Shown here piece by piece: positions 37,699 to 47,099 of a DNA stretch of 64,000 nucleotides; position 1 is the stretch's first letter; each line of letters begins with the position of its first letter. The DNA comes from Sporofaciens musculi (GTDB lineage Bacteria; Bacillota; Clostridia; Lachnospirales; Lachnospiraceae), in NCBI RefSeq assembly GCF_009830285.1, contig NZ_WUQX01000001.1, positions 992,501 through 1,056,500 on the forward strand, written 5' to 3'. The notes under the pieces were generated by a model. It did no database searches. It was not told the origin of the DNA and saw nothing but the letters and a program-made list of their open reading frames with translations. Position numbers and translations under genes: made by a program.

Positions 37699-39117
37699 AT
37701 GAGAATTAATAAATTTATCGTATTTGTTGGACATATAATAGCAATATTATTATTGTTAGTTGCTAATATTACGGATTCACCCCAAATTTCAATAATTAGT
37801 CTGACCATTTTGTTAATAGCGCTTGTTGTTTTTTGTTTACAAGATTTTGATGGAAAATTAGGATTATCATTGTATTTTGTGAGTATGGTAATCTTTTTGT
37901 GCGCAAGACCAATAATTTTCTTTTGGACTAGAGATGAAAATTGGATGTGCGGTTTTTTTTCGGGAGAATTTATTCCTGCGATTAATGCAATTTTTTTATC
38001 TTTTGTCTGTTTAGCGCTTGGATATCATGCCGGAAGCCGGAAGATTAAAGTTCAAATAGGTGATTTTGGTCTTACGCGTCGTTTTGCTGACGAAAAATTC
38101 GCTATAAATAAATTAAGAACATATTCATTTTACCTTTGTGTGTTTAGCACAATAATTGCACTTTATTTTGAGATGCAAAGGCTGGCTTATGCACTTGCTA
38201 ACGGTTATGTATCTCTTTATTATAGTTATGAAAACTCTAGCATAGCTATTCGTGCGCTGATTATGAGCAGATCTTGTCTTTTTATAGCTCTTGCGACAAA
38301 TCCACCCATCAAATTAGCAAAGAAATTACTACTATTTTCAGCTGTTATTCCGTTTATTAAGCTTATAGAAGGTGGGCGCAGTGAATTTGTAATGATAATG
38401 ATGTTTATTTTCTTTTACCTCTATACGGATAGAGAGAATAAATTGGAAAATAAAATAACATATAAAAAGATGAAATATATTTTTTTAGTTGCGTTTATCA
38501 TATTCTGTGGTATGCCGTTTCTTTATGCATGGGGTTTTTTACGTACGGATAGGTCCTATGAAATGAGAAATTTGCTGGATGGAGCCATTTCATTTATGAC
38601 AGAACAAAGCGGGACATTTAATTTGGTTGGATATGCTGTTAGATATGAGGGGAAATTACCTGGTATTAATTATACATTTGGGCCATTTATTGACCGTATT
38701 TTGGGAAATAATTACGCCAGTTTTACTGTTGAGGCGGCAATGAATACTAATCAATTTGGAACGGTGATGACATATCTTACGAAAACTTATAATTATTTGA
38801 ATTTATATGATGGAATAGGCACATCTTATGTGGCGGAATTGTTATATGATTTTGGGTACATTGGTGTTATGGCAGGAAACTTGATAATAGGCTATATTCT
38901 GTATAAACTGACGAGATTCAAAGCAAATAGTATGTTTTTCCAGGCTATATACTTTATCTTTTTCTATTATTTTTTTAATTTGCCTAGAATGAACATATTG
39001 AATCCAATTCAGCAACTTGTATCAGCGACGAATATAAGTATATTTATCATTCTTTTTGGGATTTCTAAAAAGAGAGGTGGCACTCAGGGCTATGGAACAA
39101 TTGGAGAAAAAACTTAA
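37699..39117 (+). CDS. Wzy-type oligosaccharide repeat unit polymerase
   Basis: This 472-aa protein has about 12 membrane helices and a large extracellular loop (TEQSGTFNLVGYAVRYEGKLPGINYTFGPFIDR), the layout of O-antigen or capsule polymerases. RSEFVMIMMF with the preceding GG is a typical cytoplasmic motif. The polymerase joins repeat units on the outer face after flipping. Wzy sequences are poorly conserved, so the call rests on topology and position beside a flippase and Wzz. The frame is intact through a T8 run. Confidence 0.83.
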   Translation: MRINKFIVFVGHIIAILLLLVANITDSPQISIISLTILLIALVVFCLQDFDGKLGLSLYFVSMVIFLCARPIIFFWTRDENWMCGFFSGEFIPAINAIFLSFVCLALGYHAGSRKIKVQIGDFGLTRRFADEKFAINKLRTYSFYLCVFSTIIALYFEMQRLAYALANGYVSLYYSYENSSIAIRALIMSRSCLFIALATNPPIKLAKKLLLFSAVIPFIKLIEGGRSEFVMIMMFIFFYLYTDRENKLENKITYKKMKYIFLVAFIIFCGMPFLYAWGFLRTDRSYEMRNLLDGAISFMTEQSGTFNLVGYAVRYEGKLPGINYTFGPFIDRILGNNYASFTVEAAMNTNQFGTVMTYLTKTYNYLNLYDGIGTSYVAELLYDFGYIGVMAGNLIIGYILYKLTRFKANSMFFQAIYFIFFYYFFNLPRMNILNPIQQLVSATNISIFIILFGISKKRGGTQGYGTIGEKT

Positions 39118-40242
39118 AGTGATACAATTCATACATGGATTTTCAATGGGAGGTGCAGAAACCCTTGTAAAAAATTATTGTATATTGTTTGATAAAGATA
39201 AGATAGAGACTATTGTAATCTGTCTGATGAATCACCATTCCCCTTATGATCAGGAATTAAAGGATAAAGGAATTAGAGTGATTTATATCTATGATTTATT
39301 GGATTCAGTTATGAAAGGACCAATGATAATAAAAAAAATATCTCATCGACTCTTAGGAAAACTTCTGCTCCGTTCAGTAATCCATAGATTGAAGCCTGAT
39401 ATTATCCATTCGCATTTGACGTTAAACAATTATATAGAGTTTGCAGCACCAAATAATACGAAGCTATTTCATACAGTTCATACAGATGTCAACTTAATTT
39501 GGAACAAAAGTTATGCCAGACAAAGGGATTTTCGTTCAGCAAAAAGACTTGTAACAAAGAGGGGAATGATACTAATAGCATTACATAACGAGATGTGTAA
39601 TGAAGTGAATGAATTATTCCGTGTTAATAATACAATCGTATTAAATAACGGCACATTTATAGAACAGTATCAAGATGCAGGTGAAAAATATGCGCTAAGG
39701 AAAAAGTATAATATAGATAAAGAGGCCTATATCATCGGACATGTCGGTAGGTTTGCACATATCAAAAACCATGACTTTTTGATTGATGTGTTTAATTCGA
39801 TATATGAGAAGCATAAGCGGTCATATTTATGGATGATCGGCGACGGAAGTTTAAGGGAAGATATACAAACTAAGGTAAAGTCTATGGGGGTGGAGGAACA
39901 AGTCATATTTTGGGGGGTGAGAACAGATATACCTCAATTGCTCAAAATGATGGATATTTTGATTATGCCATCATTTAAGGAGGGGCTGAGTGTATCTCTG
40001 GTAGAGTCCCAGATTGCTGGGATCCCATCTCTTGTGTCAGATACGATTGCCAAAGAGAGTTCTATTTCCAATCTGGTACATTTTATTAGCTTAAATAGAG
40101 ATAAAAAGGATTGGGCAAAGAAGGCAATGGAAATTATCAATACTAAAAGGAAATTCAATATATGAATATATTGGAATGGGATATTAAACGTATTGTGAAA
40201 AGATTAGAAGATCTTTATTGTAGGGAATTTGAAAATGAGTAA
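39092..40242 (+). pseudogene. Glycosyltransferase family 4 with a late frame break
   Basis: The first 357 codons (39092-40165) make a GT4 enzyme: VIQFIHGFSMGGAETLVKNY, HVGRFAHIKNHDFLIDVF, and DILIMPSFKEGLSVSLVESQIAGIPSLVS. The frame then stops, but codons in the next frame (NILEWDIKRIVKRLEDLYCREFENE, ending TAA at 40240-40242) look like the normal C-terminal helix. One missing A near 40146 would join them into 383 aa. The rebuilt stop overlaps the rebuilt flippase start as ATGAGTAA, which supports this reading. It overlaps the polymerase gene by 26 bases. Confidence 0.72.
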
Positions 40243-41733
40243 AAAAGATCAGCCATTAATATAATTTCAGATATGTTTAGCAAAGTAGTCACATTAATTA
40301 TTGGTATCATACTACCTAAACTGTATATAGATTCGTTTGGTTCAGAGGTAAATGGACTTTTATCTTCCATAAGCAATATACTAATATACATTAATTTGCT
40401 TGAAGCGGGGGTAGGAAGTGCTTCTACTCAGGCATTGTATAAGGCAATTAAAGAAAAAAAACAAGATGATATAAACGGTATACTTGCGGCAACTGATAAA
40501 TTTTACAAGAGGACTGGCATATTTTTTTTTTTAATTGTATGCATTTTGGCAATCTTGTATCCGGTTTGTGTGGAGTCAGAAATCAGTTATTTGCTTGTAG
40601 TTGTATTGATCTTATTATCTGCCTTGCCTTCAGCGCTTCGATATTTTTTTCAGGGAAAGTATACTATTCTTCTAAATGCGGATAATCGTGCATACGTTTT
40701 GAATACATTAACATTGGTTATTAATCTGGCAACTAATCTATCAAAAGCGGTATTGATTATTTTGGGATTCAATGTGCTGGCTGTTCAGATTGTAAGTGCT
40801 TTTATCAGTGTATTGCAGATGTTTATCATACTTGTTTATATAAAACACCGATATAAAAAACTTGATTTGTCGGCGAAACCGGATGAACTTGCAATCAGCA
40901 AAAAAAAATACGCAATGGTTCATATGGTTACAGCAACCATTTTTTCACACATAGATGTACTTGTGTTGACGTTGTTTACAAATCTAAAAGTGGTGAGTGT
41001 GTACACTGTATATAATATGATCTATGTTCAATTATCGCAGGTTCTAAAAGGAATATCTAATAGTTTGAACGCATCATTTGGGCAGCTATATTATGAAGAC
41101 AGAGAGAGATTTGGAAACATGTATAAGCTTTTTGCTGTGGTTTACAGGTATCTTACAGTAACAGTTATGGCAACTGCAGGGATTATGACATTGCCATTTT
41201 TAAAGCTTTATACTTCGACATTTCACGACATAAACTATGTGGATAAGATTCTCCCTTTACTATTTGTATCTGCCATGTATCTGGAAACCGTCAGATGGCC
41301 GGAGGTATTGGGAATTAATACGACGGGACATTTCAAAGAAACAGCGCTTGCCGCTGTTATGGAGATGATGATTAATTTAGTCTTATCGGTTGCACTGGCA
41401 GTTAAGTTCGATATATATGGGGTTCTAGTTGCGACAACCATTGCATTACTGTATCGGACGTTAGAAATGATACATTTTGTTAATAAATATGTCATTTTTA
41501 AAAAGTGGAAAAAAGATATGATTTATGTGCTGTTTTCATGGTTATTTTCCCTTTTAATGACCTATTTCAGTTATGTAATTATTGGGGAGCCTCAAGGTTA
41601 TCTGGCTCTTATTTTATTAGCCGGAGAAGTTTTTGTTATAGTTAGTGTGGCACAGGTGTTTCTTTCTTTTTTGTTTTATCGTATTGAATTATTGTATATC
41701 GTTAAGAAAGTTGTGGAAATTACAAAGATTTGA
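40235..41733 (+). pseudogene. Wzx-type polysaccharide flippase, N-terminal frame break
   Basis: From 40273 the frame encodes a 12-14 helix MATE/PST-type flippase (KVVTLIIGIILPKLYIDSFGSEVNGLLSSISNILIYINLLEAGVG). The usual N-terminus is missing. ATG at 40235 gives MSKK, and one extra A in the A6 run at 40241-40246 continues as RSAINIISDMFSKVVT, a typical start for this family. The full length would be 499 aa. If not a sequence error, translation may begin at ATG 40273. Flippases move the lipid-linked repeat unit across the membrane. A T11 run inside (40522-40532) leaves the frame intact. Confidence 0.78.
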
Positions 41734-41763
41734 TTTATTGATGATAAGGGAGAATATAAACAT

Positions 41764-42956
41764 ATGAATATAAAGACAAATATGAAAGAATTTGCTAGAG
41801 AGATTATTCTCTTGCCTTTTCGGTTGACAGCGCGGTTGAATATGAAAGAAGAAGCTGTTATGAATACCTTAAAAAGGGGTATGGAGATAATGGAATCAAA
41901 AACGCAATATTTTTATTCAATAAAGAGGAGACCGAAGAAGGCTGATGATATCTATACCTTGGCGAGAGTGGATGAAATTTATCGTAAGAGCGCAATAATT
42001 ATGCAGGGAGTTTTAGAGGACGAGTTCACATTGGAGACTTTGAAGGTGTATAACAAGCTCTATCCAGGAGTTCTTGTTGTTGTTTCTACTTGGGCGTCTG
42101 AGAATGAACATCTTATAAAAAAATTAGAGAAAAAAAAAACTGTATTGTTGTTCTTAGCGAATATCCTTCGCATAGCGGACTTTTAAATGTTAATTATCAG
42201 GTTACAACTACTGTTGCAGGTTTAAAAAGGGCAAAAGCCGAAGGACGTGAATTTATATTTAAGACAAGATGTGATTACCGTTTTTATAAACGTGAATTAA
42301 TTCATTATTTGTATAATTTAGTCATCCAGTTTCCGCTTGAAGATTCTGAACATTGTCAGAAGTATAGAATTGTGGCCGGATCAGAAATCATGAATAGTAT
42401 GTTTAAACCATTCTGGCTAGCCGATCAGTTCAATTACGGTCAGGTTGATGATATGATTCAATACTGGTCACATCCGATGGATTCCTTTAATTTGGATAAA
42501 AGGGCGCACAGAGAGATTATGAAACAGAAAGAATATTCTTGGAAAGAGCAGATTGAGAACAACATGGGAGCAGAATCGGAACTTGTATTAAGCTTCTTGG
42601 AAAGAACGTTGGGGAAAAGACCTGAAATATCAGTAGAAGAATATTGGAGAATAGTAAAAGAGAGGTTTATTGTAGTTTCCAGACAGGAATTGGGGGCATA
42701 TTGGCATAAATATTTATTGAGATATGATGAATCGGTTGCAGAAGGTGAATTACATGACGGTGCGTCACCAGAGAATGGACTAACTTATAACTGGGACTTT
42801 TCCAGTTGGTTTTCATTATATTGTGGTAATCTTATTTATGATAATAGCTATGAACGTTTTGCAAAAAACAATGGTTGGAAGGATGTGAACACAAATGTTA
42901 GATGTTATAATTCCAAGTGCAAAATTGATTCCAGAGGAGCTTCAGAAAATCGGTAA
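41764..42956 (+). pseudogene. WavE-like glycan synthesis protein, frame broken in an A10 tract
   Basis: The first frame stops after 140 residues, just past ten A at 42130-42139. With one more A it reads KKNCIVVLSEYPSHSGLLNVNYQVTTTVAGLKRAKAEGREFIFKTRCDYRFYK and joins the second frame (to 42956), a protein of about 398 aa. The TRCDYR segment and layout resemble WavE, a lipopolysaccharide synthesis protein, probably a glycosyltransferase. Its 3' end overlaps the next gene by 62 bases, unusually long, so a further small shift there is possible. Confidence 0.68.
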
Positions 42957-43992
42957 GTTACCGGCAGTTATTTATCCTGTAAACCAGAGAATTGTATTTG
43001 ACTATATTTATAATCAGTATAGAAATGTCGATTCTAGGTTTACTGTTATTGGTGGGGAAAACTGCGGTCTGCTCTACAAGGCGCTTTCCAGATATGATTC
43101 AAACAAAGTTGATATCATGAACCTTGATACTATATCGGATTTAGGTCATACGGTTTACGTGGCCTTGAAAGATGAACAGGAAACGGTGGTGATAAATTTT
43201 GGTGATACAATTGTATTGGAAGACGTATATGACAAGAACACAGATGCCATATTTTGCGCGTTGGATGACGTTTCATCTACATGGACTTTTTTTGAAGAAG
43301 AAGAAGGCATTCTGACCCAAATATATGATAAGATAAATATTGCTGAAAAGATTCAGAAGAAGCTCTTTGTGGGAGTATTTCGGATTTCTAATGTAAAGGA
43401 TTTTAGGGAGAGCCTTGAATATGCATTTGATAATCCTATAACGGATATCAGCAGCTTTTATACAGCATTGCAGATATATAGCCGACGTCATCCTTTTTCA
43501 TTTGTCTATACAGACCATTGGCTTGATATTGGCCATGCGGATAAATATTATAGTTCCAAACTTGAGGTAAACGCGAGGGAATTTAATCATATTAGCATTG
43601 ACAAAAATCGCGGGATATTAAGAAAAACCAGTGACAATATAGAAAAGTTTATAGATGAAATTAAATGGTACCTTAAGTTGCCGTCGGATGTGGAGTATGT
43701 TCGTCCTAGAATATTTGAATATTCGACGGATTATTCTATGCCCTATATTTCTATGGAGTACTATGCGTACCATACAATACATGAATTGTATCTTTATGGT
43801 GATCTAAATCGAAATCAGTGGAGCGATATATTTAAAAGAATTCGTTTTGTATTACAGGACTTTTCAAGGTATAGTGTTCAGGGTGAGGGGATACTTGATT
43901 CATTATCTGATATATATATCAATAAAACAATAGAGAGAGTAAATGAACTGAAAAAAAGTTCAGAATTCATTTCATTTTTTGAAAAAGCATGA
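42895..43992 (+). CDS. Nucleotidyltransferase-like protein, probably the front half of a fusion
   Basis: This 365-aa protein starts DVIIPSAKLIPEELQKIGKLPAVIYPVNQRIVFDYIYNQY, which has the shape of a sugar-nucleotidyltransferase, though the usual GxGxR is absent. TDHWLDIGHADKYYSSK matches the family's C-terminal substrate site. After about residue 240 it becomes the N-lobe of a kinase-like domain (ISMEYYAYHTIHELY), whose C-lobe is the next gene. The stop overlaps the next ATG (ATGA), so they are either two coupled genes or one gene split by a base loss. Confidence 0.65.
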   Translation: MLDVIIPSAKLIPEELQKIGKLPAVIYPVNQRIVFDYIYNQYRNVDSRFTVIGGENCGLLYKALSRYDSNKVDIMNLDTISDLGHTVYVALKDEQETVVINFGDTIVLEDVYDKNTDAIFCALDDVSSTWTFFEEEEGILTQIYDKINIAEKIQKKLFVGVFRISNVKDFRESLEYAFDNPITDISSFYTALQIYSRRHPFSFVYTDHWLDIGHADKYYSSKLEVNAREFNHISIDKNRGILRKTSDNIEKFIDEIKWYLKLPSDVEYVRPRIFEYSTDYSMPYISMEYYAYHTIHELYLYGDLNRNQWSDIFKRIRFVLQDFSRYSVQGEGILDSLSDIYINKTIERVNELKKSSEFISFFEKA

Positions 43993-44525
43993 CAATTAAT
44001 AAAATCAAGTATAAAGGGATGGATTATATATTAGATATTTTGAAAGAAAAGATTCCAAAGCTTTTATTTGATAGCGACAAATTTTGTATCATACATGGGG
44101 ATTTGTGTTTTTCTAACATAATGGTTGACAGTAATTATTCATTTGTGAAGATAATAGATCCACGAGGAAAATTTGGAAAATTTGATATATATGGCGATAG
44201 GCGATATGAGCTTGCAAAATTATTTCACAGTATTGATGGGAAATATGACTATATCATAAAAGATGCTTTTAAGGTGGAGTATTCAAGTGAAGATGCCGTC
44301 ATATCATACGAAATTATAGAATCTCCAAGGGCGTTTGATTTATACGAATTATTTCTTGATTCTTTCAAGTCAGAAATTGGAGATAAATTGAGAAAAATTG
44401 AGTTAATAGAAGCATTACTTTTTTTGAGTATGATCCCCCTTCATAAAGAGAATTTGTCACATCAGATGGTAATGTTGGCTACCGGAGTTGAAATTTTGAA
44501 TAGAGTTATCAATGTTACGGATTAA
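43989..44525 (+). CDS. Aminoglycoside phosphotransferase-like kinase, C-lobe
   Basis: This 178-aa protein carries the catalytic loop of APH/choline kinase folds, FCIIHGDLCFSNIMVD (His-Gly-Asp and Asn) and the metal-binding KIIDPRGKFGKFDIYGDRRYELAKL. The N-lobe is missing here but is present at the end of the preceding gene, so the pair forms one nucleotidyltransferase-kinase. Such enzymes phosphorylate and activate small alcohols or sugars for glycan attachment. The substrate could be choline-like, given the BCCT transporter upstream. That is inference. Confidence 0.68.
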   Translation: MTINKIKYKGMDYILDILKEKIPKLLFDSDKFCIIHGDLCFSNIMVDSNYSFVKIIDPRGKFGKFDIYGDRRYELAKLFHSIDGKYDYIIKDAFKVEYSSEDAVISYEIIESPRAFDLYELFLDSFKSEIGDKLRKIELIEALLFLSMIPLHKENLSHQMVMLATGVEILNRVINVTD

Positions 44526-44544
44526 AATACGGAAAGGAGTAGAT

Positions 44545-44943
44545 ATGTTTAAGGAATACTCATTTATATTTGATATTGACGGCACTATATGTCCGATAAA
44601 AGAAAAGGATGAGAAATACGAGGATCTTATTCCTTATGGAAATATTGTGGAGAAGTTGAGATATTATAGAGATAATGGGGCTAAAATTGTACTTTTTACA
44701 TCCAGAAATATGAATTCTTATCAAGGAAACCTTGGCTTAATCAATAAAAACACAGCAAAAATACTCCTTGAATGGCTTGATAAATGGGATATTCCATATG
44801 ATGAAATTATATATGGAAAACCTTGGCCCGGACATAAAGGATTTTACGTCGATGATCGAACCATACGTCCGAATGAATTCTTGAATTGTTCAGTAGAAGA
44901 ATTGAACCAAATTTGTACAAAATCCAGAGAAAAATCAGAATAG
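44545..44943 (+). CDS. HAD-like capsular biosynthesis phosphatase
   Basis: This 132-aa protein opens with EYSFIFDIDGTICPI (HAD motif I) and continues with IVLFTSRNMNSYQGN (motif II), then GKPWPGHKGFYVDDRTIRP. It is a short capless HAD protein often encoded next to capsule nucleotidyltransferases. The ATG at 44545 is chosen over an upstream in-frame start because AAGGAG lies 6 bases before it. It probably trims a phosphate in the same activation pathway as its neighbours. Confidence 0.8.
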   Translation: MFKEYSFIFDIDGTICPIKEKDEKYEDLIPYGNIVEKLRYYRDNGAKIVLFTSRNMNSYQGNLGLINKNTAKILLEWLDKWDIPYDEIIYGKPWPGHKGFYVDDRTIRPNEFLNCSVEELNQICTKSREKSE

Positions 44944-44961
44944 ATAAAGTCAGGAGTAATG

Positions 44962-45690
44962 ATGGAAAAAGATATAACAATTATTATAACTATGGCTGGT
45001 ATGGGGACTAGATTCCATAAGGCAGGATATACTTGCCCTAAATATCAGATTGAAGCGAAAGGAAAAACATTATTTGAATGGAGTATGGATAGTCTTAAGG
45101 GGTACAATGAACATGTTGATAAATATGTTTTTGTAGTAAGGGACGATGATAATGCGGAAGAGTTTATTAGAAAAAAATGTCAAAAAAATGGAATAGATAA
45201 TATTGAAATCATTGAGATTAATCACATAACGGCCGGACAGGCTGCTACTTGTATGATTGCAATTTCACATTGCAATTCTAATAATGCAATTTTGGTTTAT
45301 AATATAGACACATATGTGGAGCCTTTCCATCTGAAATATGATGATATTTCAGGTGATGGACATATTCCTTGTTTTCATGCAGAAGGGGTACATTGGAGTT
45401 TTGTTAAGACGGATGACATGGGGGTCGTTACAGAGGTTAGGGAAAAGCAAAGGATATCAGATTATTGCACATTGGGAGCATATTATTTTTCATCAGCGGC
45501 ATTGTACAAGGAAATGTATGAGGAATATTATAGTGATGATTCACATATAGAAAAGAACGAAAAGTACATTGCGCCACTTTACAATCATATGATTAAAAAG
45601 AAACTTACTGTCACCATGAGTGTTGTTGATTCATCTAAAGTTCACGTGTTAGGTACACCAGAAGAATTGAATGATTTTCTGAAAAGCTAA
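44962..45690 (+). CDS. NTP transferase (LicC-like nucleotidyltransferase)
   Basis: This 242-aa nucleotidyltransferase has the signature IIITMAGMGTRFHKAGYTCPKYQIEAKGKTLFEW with G-x-G-T-R and the PK pair. NIDTYV is the metal-binding Asp segment. Enzymes like this activate sugar phosphates or phosphocholine-type alcohols with NTP. Beside a kinase and a HAD phosphatase it completes a small activation module. The second of two adjacent ATG codons better fits AGGAG spacing. Confidence 0.82.
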   Translation: MEKDITIIITMAGMGTRFHKAGYTCPKYQIEAKGKTLFEWSMDSLKGYNEHVDKYVFVVRDDDNAEEFIRKKCQKNGIDNIEIIEINHITAGQAATCMIAISHCNSNNAILVYNIDTYVEPFHLKYDDISGDGHIPCFHAEGVHWSFVKTDDMGVVTEVREKQRISDYCTLGAYYFSSAALYKEMYEEYYSDDSHIEKNEKYIAPLYNHMIKKKLTVTMSVVDSSKVHVLGTPEELNDFLKS

Positions 45691-45708
45691 AAGAAAAGGA
45701 TGACGCAT

Positions 45709-46620
45709 ATGTTTAGATTTTTTGATCCTGACTATTTATATGTTTTCTTTGCAGCGAGAGGATTGATGCCTTTTGATACAGACGAAAAATATTTATATCA
45801 CAAGTTTAAGACAAGGATGGGATATTATCCAGATTTAGCCAATCCAAAAACTTTTAATGAGAAACTGCAATGGTTAAAGTTATACGACAGGAAACCGGAG
45901 TATACGAAGATGGTTGATAAATATGCCGTCAAAGAATATGTTGCCGATAAAATTGGAAAACAGTATATCATACCCACTTTGGGGGTATGGGATAGGTTCG
46001 AGGACATTGATTTTGATACCCTGCCTAATAAGTTCGTATTGAAATGTACACATGATTCGGGAGGGCTTGTTATTGTCAGAGATAAAACAAAGTTGGATAA
46101 AAGTAAAGCAAAAAAGAAATTAAGCAAAAGTCTTAGGACGAATTACTATCGGTTTGGACGTGAATGGCCGTACAAAGATGTGCAGCCGAGAATCATTGCC
46201 GAGAAATATATGGAAGACAAAAACACAGAGGAACTTCGCGATTACAAGTTTTTTGTGTTTAATGGAGTAGTTAAGGCTATGTTTATCGCAACTGATCGGT
46301 TTAAAAAAGGAGATGAAACTAAATTTGATTTTTTCGATATGGAATACAGACACCTTCCTTTGACGAACGGACATCCTAATTCCAATGTCATTCCGAAAAA
46401 ACCTGAGACATTTATGGAGATGAAGCAGCTTGCATCAAAGATAGCAGAAAATCTTCCAAACGCAAGAGTTGATTTTTATGAGGTAAATGGAAGATCTTAT
46501 TTTGGAGAAATTACCTTTTATCACTGGAGTGGAATGACGCCGTTTGAGCCACAAGAGTGGGACCGTAAGTTTGGGGATTGGATAACTCTCCCGAAGGGGG
46601 GGGGGTATTTTGAGAGATAA
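45709..46620 (+). CDS. TupA-like ATP-grasp protein
   Basis: This 303-aa protein of the TupA-like ATP-grasp family has NPKTFNEKLQWLKLYDRKPEYTKMVDKYAVKEYV at the N-terminus. The middle has VLKCTHDSGGLVIVRDK and IIAEKYMED, then ELRDYKFFVFNG and FGEITFYHWSGM. TupA is known from teichuronopeptide synthesis; capsule-locus members are thought to join amino acids to sugar acids. The protein looks complete up to DWITLP. It then reads through ten G residues into PKGGGYFER and stops. The second ATG is used because AAAGGA fits it. Confidence 0.82.
   Translation: MFRFFDPDYLYVFFAARGLMPFDTDEKYLYHKFKTRMGYYPDLANPKTFNEKLQWLKLYDRKPEYTKMVDKYAVKEYVADKIGKQYIIPTLGVWDRFEDIDFDTLPNKFVLKCTHDSGGLVIVRDKTKLDKSKAKKKLSKSLRTNYYRFGREWPYKDVQPRIIAEKYMEDKNTEELRDYKFFVFNGVVKAMFIATDRFKKGDETKFDFFDMEYRHLPLTNGHPNSNVIPKKPETFMEMKQLASKIAENLPNARVDFYEVNGRSYFGEITFYHWSGMTPFEPQEWDRKFGDWITLPKGGGYFER
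46596..46605 (+). repeat. G10 homopolymer between two TupA-like frames
   Basis: Ten consecutive G in an A/T-rich region, at the junction of a complete TupA-like gene and a partial second one. With ten G the first frame stops 5 codons later. With nine it continues into the second frame (GGGILRDNYVLWVHE). Confidence 0.9.
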
Positions 46621-47086
46621 TTATGTTTTATGGGTACATGAGAGATCGCTTAATAACAATTCCATAGTTCATGTTCCTAAGGAGCATAGTGGATATGATA
46701 AATCCTTAATGGATTATAAGTTTTTTTGTTTTAATGGGAAACCACAATTTTTATATATTTCTAAAGGACTGGAAAATCATTCAACTGCAGAAATGACATT
46801 TTTGGATCTTGATTGGAAAAAAACACCCTTTCAAAGAACCGATTTTAAGCAGTTTGAAGAAATACCACCAAGGCCCATGTTATTTGATGATATGAAGCAG
46901 ATTGCAAAATGTCTTGCCGGAGCAATTCCGTTTATAAGAGTTGATATGTATGTCATTAGAGGACAGATCTATTTTTCTGAACTGACTTTCTCGCCATGTA
47001 GCGGATTTATGGAATTTAGAGAAAATGAACATGACAGTAAGCTTGGAGATTTATTATCGCTCCCTGAGCAGAAGCTCATTAATTAG
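46610..47086 (+). pseudogene. Second TupA-like ATP-grasp, C-terminal part only
   Basis: About 158 codons match the C-terminal half of the same family: LMDYKFFCFNGKPQFLYIS, FLDLDWKKTPF, FDDMKQIAKCLAG and IYFSELTFSPCSGFMEFRE, ending LPEQKLIN. The N-terminal half is absent, and no good start or ribosome binding site exists; the frame opens at TTG in the G10 tract region. It looks like a duplicated, diverged copy that lost its front by recombination, or a fusion tail reached by a G-tract shift. Confidence 0.75.
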
Positions 47087-47099
47087 AGAGGTATTAGAT

